Positions 35,101-40,570 of a stretch of 64,000 nucleotides of DNA are shown here, one piece after another. Source of the DNA: Desulfatibacillum alkenivorans DSM 16219 (lineage in GTDB: Bacteria > Desulfobacterota > Desulfobacteria > Desulfobacterales > Desulfatibacillaceae); the NCBI RefSeq assembly GCF_900142135.1, contig NZ_FQZU01000001.1, positions 1 through 64,000 on the forward strand, read 5' to 3'. Below the pieces are notes generated by a model. That model ran no database searches, had not been told where the DNA came from, and saw nothing but the letters and a program-made list of their open reading frames with translations. Each line of letters opens with the position of its first letter. Within the stretch, counting starts at the first letter, position 1. Both the position numbers and the translations under genes were made by a program.

Positions 35101-35651
35101 TTAAATGGTGTAAAAAAGCATTGGGGATTCAGGAAAGGAAAGGTAATAATAGTGAAATATCAAATTGTTATCATCTGTTAGGGACTGTTCTCCTGGAGCA
35201 AGGTGATTTTTCAGAAGCTGAAAAATGTTATAAGAGGTGCCTCAATATCGATGAAAAGATAGGAAACGAGTTGGGCTTAGCAAGTAGTTATCATCAGTTG
35301 GGAGTAGTCTCCCAAGCGGAAGGAGATTTTGAAGCAGCCGAAAAATGGTATAAAAAAGCAGTGGACATATTGGAAAAATATTACAATGAACATGACGCGG
35401 CACAATCTTATGGCCAGTTGGGTGTTTTACATGGACTCCAAAAGAAGTTTGAATCTTCTGGCAGATGGTTCATAAAAAGTATTAAAGTCTTTGTCAGAAC
35501 CAATGATTTGCATGAGGCGCAAAAGCATTCCCGAAATTTTATGATTACATATCTTAGCGCCCCGGCCGCCATGCGAGAAAAACTGGAGGCCCTCTGGAAA
35601 GAGGCCGGGCTGCCTGACTTGTCTGAAAAGCCTGAGGAAGGGGATGACTGA
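32139..35651 (+). CDS. CHAT protease / NB-ARC NTPase / TPR protein (STAND-type conflict protein)
   Basis: The product (1170 residues) has three modules. A CHAT caspase-like protease domain occupies about 1-370; catalytic residues appear as H231 in VVHFDGHG and C291 in VVLNACQSA. An NB-ARC/STAND NTPase follows (about 415-770) with Walker A GIGGAGKTT (K449), Walker B-like YIIVWDNFES and VIITSRSTEDW. The C-terminus has seven or eight tetratricopeptide repeats of about 40 residues, each with a YHQLGxxxQ and an AxxWYxKSL-like motif. In STAND proteins, ligand binding by the repeats releases the NTPase and activates the effector (family knowledge). I prefer the ATG at 32139, the start of the conserved CHAT region, over 32004. 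The stop overlaps the next start by one base. The TPR part is clearly AT-richer than the rest. Confidence 0.88.
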   Translation: MDKNTLVIRHVSSDPNCFMVIAGVKTSQPVEIGPPESFKVEGRPNSNLTLDLRWYLEDFLTYPFHPDTDKAHNVQDCLAQWGESAFKALFDNLEGGGMLRQAMDGHYKNLNLIISSDDPGVLSWPWEALRDPQIGYLVHACQMGRRIDSAADPAPISEKLPKDRLNILMVTARPYENDVRYRSISRLVVDQVEKQGLPAEVHILRPPTFDNLRNTLRANPDFFHVVHFDGHGAYGSLDGPVDISGGYQFKSKNQGCLIFENEKGEAEPIKAGLLSDLLREYSIPMVVLNACQSAMIDENAGDQFASVASALVRAGCSGVTAMAWSLYVSGAHQFLPAFYSRLFETGSLAHGVRAGRRQMLAKPDRVCSRGEFPLDDWLVPVVYQQQDLDFSFKNQGKEQREKAPLPQEINDASNPFGFVGRDAAILEMERRLHKEIPAILIHGIGGAGKTTLAKGFVKWLADTHGLGAGCFWFAFNDIRSAEYVINDMGEKLFGGNFRAASLEDRIKALWQEFKKHRYIIVWDNFESVCGIPGTEVKPMLPEQDRQLLKDFLQGLRGAPTKVIITSRSTEDWLKADRKKLGIRGLAGEELWELVNAVQDHLGLKIDRKDEDIQKLMDLLGGHPLAMRVTLPLLEDHTPGQLMEAINQGRNIYGRDADEATAKFYSTMEMAVQTLPKDLQPLLIPLGLHEKYFMIKQLEAIAQRVDSAWTRERLDAFCRAMVHLGMLSPLIGPFYELHPALTGYLRCVTQDRKLNEEWQRAFVDILARIADAFASKPLPDQRMVFNINKANFYHAMALAQQLETDLAYLALVQALALHAQNIRNFGEGKTLFEQLASAYHARGTIEGEAVAYHQLGLIAQEARNFSAAIEWYEKSLDIKEKQCDEHGAAISYHQLGIIAQEQRVFLEAEKWLKKALGIFEIAGNELSFAASCHQLGIVAQEQRDFQAAKTWYMKSLKIEEKQGVEHSAAITYHQLGIIAQKEGDFQEAVKWCKKALGIQERKGNNSEISNCYHLLGTVLLEQGDFSEAEKCYKRCLNIDEKIGNELGLASSYHQLGVVSQAEGDFEAAEKWYKKAVDILEKYYNEHDAAQSYGQLGVLHGLQKKFESSGRWFIKSIKVFVRTNDLHEAQKHSRNFMITYLSAPAAMREKLEALWKEAGLPDLSEKPEEGDD

Positions 35652-36103
35652 TGCAGGATAAAATGCTGGCCCTGGAAGACAGGGACGCTGTACGCATATT
35701 TACAGCCATGGCAAAAATGATTGCAGACGGCCAAGAGCAGGACGCCGCCCAAGGCCTTAGCCCGGAAATGGCCCGCGCCCTGACCGTCCATTTTGGAGAG
35801 CCGGACGGTAAGGCCGCAGCCGGGGATCTCGCCCGTCGGGGCCTGTTGGTGTTGGCGCAATCTCCCGAATACAAAGACCGCCTTGAGCATCTTGTGAAAG
35901 GTCCGCCGCCCCAGGCCTTTGACATGGGCCTGGGTGCGACCGCCGCCATCCTCACCGCCGCCATTGTGGTCCTGCAGACGGAAGTGGCGTTCGTAAAGGA
36001 CAAAAAAGGCAAGACCACCCTAAAAATCAAGAAGAAGGCCCTTTCGGAAAACTTTCTCACGGATTTTGTGAAAAAACTTTTGTCTGTTGCAAAGGGCGGA
36101 TGA
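35651..36103 (+). CDS. Small partner protein of the CHAT-STAND gene (unknown)
   Basis: I recognise no family in this 150-residue protein. Residues 1-90 are helical and charged (MARALTVHFGEP, DLARRGLLVLAQSPEY). Residues about 90-114 form a hydrophobic, alanine/glycine-rich helix (MGLGATAAILTAAIVVLQT), followed by a very basic segment (KDKKGKTTLKIKKKAL) and an amphipathic end. It starts inside the stop codon of the CHAT gene (TGATG), so translation is coupled and the two are probably made together. A hydrophobic helix beside basic residues would suit a membrane-active effector or a CHAT protease substrate, as seen for other CHAT systems, but this is inference. Confidence 0.72.
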   Translation: MQDKMLALEDRDAVRIFTAMAKMIADGQEQDAAQGLSPEMARALTVHFGEPDGKAAAGDLARRGLLVLAQSPEYKDRLEHLVKGPPPQAFDMGLGATAAILTAAIVVLQTEVAFVKDKKGKTTLKIKKKALSENFLTDFVKKLLSVAKGG

Positions 36104-36378
36104 GCACAAGTTAGTGCAACAAACTGGACGTTCTTGGAGGCGATGAAAAAATAAAGACGCTGGGTCCCCGTTTCCGCCATTACGGCATGATGATTGCCAA
36201 ACCGCAGGCAATCATCCCGCCTCCATGGCTCCACGGGGATGACGGAGAGCGGCGGCTGTTCCCCTATGGGGGGTACAGGCAGCGCAGTTTGCCGCCGGGC
36301 GCGGAGCACACAAGGCGCGGCCGGGAAAGATTGGAGAAACCAAGTAAGTTCGGCGGGCGGATAGGGGAGTAAAACTGT
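36104..36378. repeat. Repeat-rich spacer right of the CHAT cassette
   Basis: No gene is present. From about 36225 to 36312 it carries a copy of the CTCCACGGGG to GCGGAGCACAC element also found left of the cassette at 31727-31814. GGGTCCCCGTTTCCGCC (near 36162) resembles the GTCATTCCCGC-type repeat seen elsewhere. Confidence 0.6.
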
Positions 36379-36504
36379 TGTCGGGTTTGAAGTCCTCCAA
36401 CGTTTTCGCCCGTGTGAACCGCCAAGCCGGACTACGCAACCCGACCTACGGCTCTGCATGGAGCGGCGTAGGTTGGGTAGAGCCTGCGAAACCCAACAAA
36501 ATTG
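36379..36504. repeat. 126-bp direct repeat, right copy
   Basis: This is the near-identical partner (one difference by eye) of 31477-31602, in the same orientation, 4.9 kb away. It ends just before the phosphotransferase gene. The two copies could recombine and excise the CHAT gene pair. Confidence 0.92.
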
Positions 36505-36515
36505 CGTGGTTATTC

Positions 36516-37487
36516 TTAGGAAATAGAACGAATGCCGGCGAAAAGAGCGGTTATGTCTTGGGCGTGCTTGGCGAGGAAATTCAGGTAATCGGTTTCTAAA
36601 GAAATCATGGCGTCCTCTTGGCCTCGAAGCCATTCGGACAGCCAGGCAAAGCGAACTAAAAGCATCAAAGGAAACAACTTTTCCCAACTTTCCCTCTCAT
36701 AAATCCCGGACTTCCATAGCTCGATTAAAAATGCGCCCACATAATCTCCTGATATAGCCGGAGGATATTCAAAGCCGGCGCATCCGATCATCAAGGCGGC
36801 GTCGTACAACTCGGGCCGCATGCCGCAGAATTCCCAGTCAATGACCGCCCGGATGGATTTCTCCCCCCAGATGACGTTCACGGGATGAAAATCTCCGTGG
36901 CAGAATCCCAGAGGCAAGTCCTTAAATACCGGCAGAAAACTTTCGGCCAGGGACAGGGCCGGGGATATGCGCTTCAATAATCGAGGATCGCGGGCCGAAA
37001 TTTTCCGGACAAGATCCGGCACAAAATCCTGCAGGGAAAAATCATCCGATTCTTCCGGCGGCATTTCAGCCTTTGTCCAGGCCTGTCTTAACATAACCAG
37101 AAAGTCGGCCATGGCCCGGCCCCGCCAAGCCTGATCCAAATATTCCGGCCGGGGCAGGGGAGAGCCTTCAATATAGGGGCTGAGCTGATAATAGCCGTCT
37201 TCCAGGGAAATGATGCGGCGACCGGGTTCGTAGGATAAATACGGCGCAATGCCCCCCAAATCCGCCCGGGAAAGAGCCTCTATGGCTGCGGCTATGGTTT
37301 GCTTTCGATTCACCGTCTCGGGCTTGAGGGCTTCCAGAAGAAACAGGCCGCCTTGGTCGTCTTCAACCGCCATTCTTTCCAGGGAGCGTTCCGGGCTGCC
37401 TTCCAGGGGAAGGTCCGGCCTTATCCGAAAGAATTGGAGCTCGTAGGCTTTTAATATAATTTCAATGGTTTGATTTTTTAATGTCAA
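36516..37487 (-). CDS. Aminoglycoside phosphotransferase/ThrB-II-like kinase
   Basis: The 323-residue protein has the APH/choline-kinase fold. FCHGDFHPVNVIWG contains the catalytic HxDxxxxN motif and AVIDWEFCG the metal-binding aspartate; an ATP-contact region with GLFLLEALKP lies near residue 50. Members phosphorylate small alcohols such as homoserine, choline, sugars or aminoglycosides. Nothing nearby indicates the substrate. The start is uncertain: the open frame begins at a TTG (37487) without a good ribosome-binding site. A possible alternative start lies near residue 38. The gene is separate from the CHAT cassette, on the opposite strand, and ends at the right direct repeat. Confidence 0.82.
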   Translation of the reverse strand: MTLKNQTIEIILKAYELQFFRIRPDLPLEGSPERSLERMAVEDDQGGLFLLEALKPETVNRKQTIAAAIEALSRADLGGIAPYLSYEPGRRIISLEDGYYQLSPYIEGSPLPRPEYLDQAWRGRAMADFLVMLRQAWTKAEMPPEESDDFSLQDFVPDLVRKISARDPRLLKRISPALSLAESFLPVFKDLPLGFCHGDFHPVNVIWGEKSIRAVIDWEFCGMRPELYDAALMIGCAGFEYPPAISGDYVGAFLIELWKSGIYERESWEKLFPLMLLVRFAWLSEWLRGQEDAMISLETDYLNFLAKHAQDITALFAGIRSIS

Positions 37488-37821
37488 GTTGCAGCCATTC
37501 GTACAAATGAAAAGATTGGAGTTTCGGGGGCGCGATCCTTATCTCATTATGCGTTAAGCTGGTTTGGATGGCCATGCCTGAGATAAGGTCATGTCCCCCA
37601 AACTCTTCCCGCCGCCTCTATCATGGGGATGACGGATAGGGACGGCGTCAGCACATGATGTTGGGCCTCCACATGCTATAGAGTCCCTATATTGTTTTTA
37701 AACAATGCTTATTCCGAATAACAGGATGCAAACCGGAAAAAATACCAATTTCGGAAAAAAAAGCCCGGTCTGACTGCAACATGCAATAGGACCGGGCTTG
37801 GAATAACAAATTGGGGCCGGA
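37488..37821. other. Intergenic region between phosphotransferase and rubredoxin genes
   Basis: About 330 bases without a gene. It includes a degenerate REP-like segment (ATCATGGGGATGACGGA, near 37620) and an inverted-repeat-like pair, AAGCCCGGTCTG (from 37760) and GGACCGGGCTTG (to 37800), which could terminate rubredoxin transcription on the minus strand. Confidence 0.4.
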
Positions 37822-37980
37822 TTATTCCACTTTTTCGAAGTATTGCTTTTCCGCGCCGCACAGGGGGCAGACCCAATCGTCGGGAAGGTCTTCAAACGCG
37901 GTTTCGGGCGGAACATGCCGTTCCGGGTCTCCCAGTTCAGGGTCGTAGACATAGCCGCAGGGGCATTCGTACTTATCCAT
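37822..37980 (-). CDS. Rubredoxin (52 aa)
   Basis: The minus strand encodes 52 residues, [19 protein letters not shown] at the start and [18 protein letters not shown] near the end. This is a one-iron rubredoxin, an electron carrier. The second iron knuckle is standard (CPLCG), but the first is CPCGY with a single residue between the cysteines instead of the usual CxxCG. AGGAGG is six bases before the ATG. The gene starts 10 bases after the stop of the adjacent zinc-ribbon gene, so both are probably in one transcript. It was too short to appear as a long open frame. Confidence 0.9.
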   Translation of the reverse strand: MDKYECPCGYVYDPELGDPERHVPPETAFEDLPDDWVCPLCGAEKQYFEKVE

Positions 37981-37990
37981 GCAAATCCTC

Positions 37991-38188
37991 CTATTTTAAA
38001 TTGTCCAAGGCGCCGTGCCAACTGCACCGATCGCAAAAAACATCCGTATCTTCCTCCAGATCGCACTGGCCGGATACCTCTTTGTCGAAAACGGGTTTTC
38101 CGGTGGAGCAATCAAAGCAATACACTTCGAATTCGTCCTCAGCATCCTTCACATAAAACCGCTGGCATTTACATACGGGGCATTTCAT
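37991..38188 (-). CDS. Small zinc-ribbon/rubredoxin-like protein
   Basis: This 65-residue protein starts MKCPVCKC and has further cysteine pairs CFDC and CDRC plus a lone cysteine, with acidic residues between. The pairs could hold one or two zinc or iron atoms. I do not recognise a named family. AGGAG precedes the ATG at a normal distance, and the rubredoxin gene follows 10 bases later on the same strand. That suggests a joint role in electron transfer or oxidative stress, but this is inference from position. Confidence 0.7.
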   Translation of the reverse strand: MKCPVCKCQRFYVKDAEDEFEVYCFDCSTGKPVFDKEVSGQCDLEEDTDVFCDRCSWHGALDNLK

Positions 38189-38253
38189 GGAAATCTCCTG
38201 TTTACGCGACCTGTTGGTATATGAATATAGGAACGATTATCATTAGGTCAATC

Positions 38254-39417
38254 CTATTTTGGCTCAAACGACAAAATAGCCTTGGCGACGGCTTCCTGAT
38301 CCTCCTCGTTGATATAAGGGTGCATGGGCAGGGAGAAGACCCTGGCGGCGCAATCGTCGCTCACGGGAAAGTCTCCCCGGGCATGGCCCAGGTCCGCAAA
38401 GGCGTCCTGGCGGTGCAGGGGCTTGGGATAGTACACGGCCGTGGGGACGCCTTGCTCCTGAAGATGCTTCAAAAGCGGATCCCTCCACTCCGGCTTTGCA
38501 GCCTTGAGGGTGTATTGGGCCCAGGCGCTTTGGTTTCCCTCTTCAACAAAGGGCGTGACCACCTTGTCCGAACCGGCCAGCAGGCTGTTATATCGCTCGG
38601 CCGCTTTTTGGCGCAGATCCAGCTCTTCGGGGAAGATGGAAAACTTGCTGATGAGCACCGCCGCCTGGAACGAGTCGATGCGGCCGTTGATTCCAATGCG
38701 CACGTTGTCGTACCGGTCGTCGCCCTGGCCGTGCATGCGCAGGGAGCGCATAATTTTGTCCAGTTCCTCATCGTCCGTGAAGCACATGCCGCCGTCGCCG
38801 TAGCATCCCAAAGGCTTGGCCGGAAAAAAGGAGGTGCAGGCGATATGGCCGAAGGAGCAGGCTCTTTTTCCGTTCTGCAGTGCGCCGAAGGACTGGGCCG
38901 CGTCTTCGACGACAAACAACCCGTGCTTTTCGGCGACAGCCTCGATGCGTGCATAATCCGCAACCTGCCCGAACAGGTCTACGGCGATAATTCCCTTGGG
39001 TTTGGGGAGACTGTCCGTCTTGGGCAGGGGGAGGTCTCCGGCGCCGGACTCCATGGCCAGGATGGTCTTTTCCAGGGCCTCGGGATCCATATTAAAGGTC
39101 TTGGGGTCGATGTCCACAAAGACCGGTACGGCGTTCAACAGGCTGACCACTTCCGCTGTGGCGATGAAGGTGAATGGCGTGGTCAGGATGGCGTCTCCAG
39201 GGCCGATTCCCTTGGCCAGCAGAGCCAGGAGGAGCGCGTCGGTTCCCGAGGCGCAGCCCAGCCCGAATTTCGCGCCGGAAAAATTAGCCAAACTTTCTTC
39301 AATTTCGTCGATTTCAGGCCCCATCACATAGCGGCCGTGATCCAAAACTACTTTTAACCGGGCCTCGACGTCCTCCCGGATTCTTGCTTGTTGCGCTTTT
39401 AAGTCTATGAATTGCAT
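38254..39417 (-). CDS. DegT/DnrJ/EryC1-family sugar aminotransferase
   Basis: The 387-residue protein is a PLP-dependent nucleotide-sugar aminotransferase of the WbpE type. The start IDLKAQQARI is typical, followed by GLGCASGTDALLLAL, VFVDIDPKTFNMDP, VEDAAQSFGA and SFFPAKPLGCYGDGG, where the lysine binds PLP. The C-terminal part has the usual AVYYPKPLHRQDAF. Such enzymes make amino sugars for O-antigen, capsule or glycoprotein. No other sugar-biosynthesis genes are adjacent. AAGGGAG precedes the ATG. The 155 bases upstream, up to the IMP cyclohydrolase gene, show no other feature. Confidence 0.93.
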   Translation of the reverse strand: MQFIDLKAQQARIREDVEARLKVVLDHGRYVMGPEIDEIEESLANFSGAKFGLGCASGTDALLLALLAKGIGPGDAILTTPFTFIATAEVVSLLNAVPVFVDIDPKTFNMDPEALEKTILAMESGAGDLPLPKTDSLPKPKGIIAVDLFGQVADYARIEAVAEKHGLFVVEDAAQSFGALQNGKRACSFGHIACTSFFPAKPLGCYGDGGMCFTDDEELDKIMRSLRMHGQGDDRYDNVRIGINGRIDSFQAAVLISKFSIFPEELDLRQKAAERYNSLLAGSDKVVTPFVEEGNQSAWAQYTLKAAKPEWRDPLLKHLQEQGVPTAVYYPKPLHRQDAFADLGHARGDFPVSDDCAARVFSLPMHPYINEEDQEAVAKAILSFEPK

Positions 39418-39572
39418 GCCATCTCCCTTGGGTGCAGGTTATTATGAATTCATAGATGTCACAGTCCGCGCCGCAGGGTCAAGGCTAAACGAACAAAGCG
39501 GATTGACGGGATGCGAAAAAGCCGGTATTGTTCTTATATAACTGATGAAAATAACCATTATGGGAGGATGAT

Positions 39573-40256
39573 ATGGCAGTAAATGTAGTGGACCGGGCCG
39601 ATGACCCCGTACAAATCAAACACGTGCTCATGAGCGTCTCCGACAAAGCGGGCCTGGAAATCTTTGTTCCCGGCCTGTTGGAGGCCTGTCCAGGGGTGAA
39701 GATTTTCTCCACCGGAGGAACTTACAATAAAATCGCGGAAATCCTGGGCGGCAAAGCCAAGGGCTGCCTGGAAGCCGTTTCCGACTACACCGGCCAGCCC
39801 GAAACCCAGGGCGGTTTGGTTAAGACCCTGGATTTCAAGATTTATCTGGGCCTTTTGACCGAAACCTACAACGACTCCCACCAGTCCGACCTGAAGCGCA
39901 CCAACGGCGTGCCCATCGACATGGTGGTGGTCAACCTCTACCCCTTCCGGGAAACCATCGCCCAGCCCAAGGTCACCCCGGAAATGGCCCGGGGCCAGAT
40001 CGACATCGGCGGGCCCTGCATGATCCGGGCGTCAGCCAAGAATTTTCTCCGGGTGTCTTCCGTGGTGGATCCGGACGACTATCCCATGATTCTGGACGAA
40101 CTCAAGGCCAACAACGGCTCCACGACCATGCGGACCCGCTACCGTTTGGCCCGCAAGGCTTTCCGCCATACGGCCTCTTACGACAAGGCCATTGCAGACT
40201 ACCTGCAGGAAACGCCTTTTGATAATGCACGGCCTTGTTACAAATTTGAGGATTAG
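39573..40256 (+). CDS. purH: Stand-alone IMP cyclohydrolase (PurH N-terminal domain)
   Basis: The 227-residue protein corresponds only to the cyclohydrolase half of PurH: LMSVSDKAGLEIFV, FSTGGTYNKIAEI, KTLDFKIYLGLL, VVVNLYPFRETI and GQIDIGGPCMIRASAKN. It would close the purine ring (FAICAR to IMP). The formyltransferase domain, usually fused, is absent. The sequence ends shortly after FRHTASYDKAIADYL, where that domain would start. Another enzyme must therefore supply the formyl step. GGGAGGATGAT precedes the ATG. A strong terminator follows at 40281, so this is a single-gene unit. Confidence 0.9.
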   Translation: MAVNVVDRADDPVQIKHVLMSVSDKAGLEIFVPGLLEACPGVKIFSTGGTYNKIAEILGGKAKGCLEAVSDYTGQPETQGGLVKTLDFKIYLGLLTETYNDSHQSDLKRTNGVPIDMVVVNLYPFRETIAQPKVTPEMARGQIDIGGPCMIRASAKNFLRVSSVVDPDDYPMILDELKANNGSTTMRTRYRLARKAFRHTASYDKAIADYLQETPFDNARPCYKFED

Positions 40257-40280
40257 TTTTTTAAACAGCCATGTTTTGGA

Positions 40281-40319
40281 GGGGGAGTCCGGATCTGACA
40301 GGTCCGGCTCCCCTTTTTT
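40281..40319 (+). terminator. Rho-independent terminator of the IMP cyclohydrolase gene
   Basis: GGGGAGTCCGGA pairs with TCCGGCTCCCC (one unpaired base) around CTGACAGG, followed by six T residues. Confidence 0.92.
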
Positions 40320-40361
40320 ATGGCCTGGCGCGTCTAAAAAGGGAAATATTTTCCAAAGCGC

Positions 40362-40408
40362 AATACAAAAGTGTATTTTTTATAGGAGCAAAAATACAAA
40401 AATGTACT
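40362..40408. promoter_or_regulatory. Twin palindromes, candidate enhancer sites for the glnD promoter
   Basis: AATACA-AAAG-TGTATT (40362-40377) is a perfect palindrome. A second copy, AATACA-AAAA-TGTACT (40393-40408), lies 31 bases further on, about three helical turns. Their centres are near -143 and -112 relative to the predicted sigma-54 start (about 40513), the usual place for activator binding. They do not match the canonical NtrC box. Confidence 0.5.
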
Positions 40409-40486
40409 ATCGGATGATATAATTGCTTTTGGTTTGAAAGAGGTAACTATCTAGATTTAAATAAAAAAATAATCATTAATCCATTG

Positions 40487-40502
40487 TGGCACGTCCTTTG
40501 CT
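40487..40502 (+). promoter_or_regulatory. Sigma-54 promoter of the glnD-amt-glnB-glnA cluster
   Basis: TGGCACGTCCTTTGCT matches the consensus TGGCACG-N4-TTGCW without a mismatch. Transcription would start near 40513, 58 bases before the glnD ATG. This links the cluster to an NtrC-like activator, as expected for nitrogen genes. Confidence 0.92.
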
Positions 40503-40570
40503 CTCTAAGCAGGTCAGTTGAAACGTACGGTAAAATAAACGAATCAAAACACCGGCCCCCAAAAGGACGT

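Noticed and set aside
35651-36103. Small CHAT partner as a bacterial gasdermin
   Set aside because: At 150 residues it is too short, and I see no gasdermin-like β-rich N-terminal domain; only the gene arrangement is similar.
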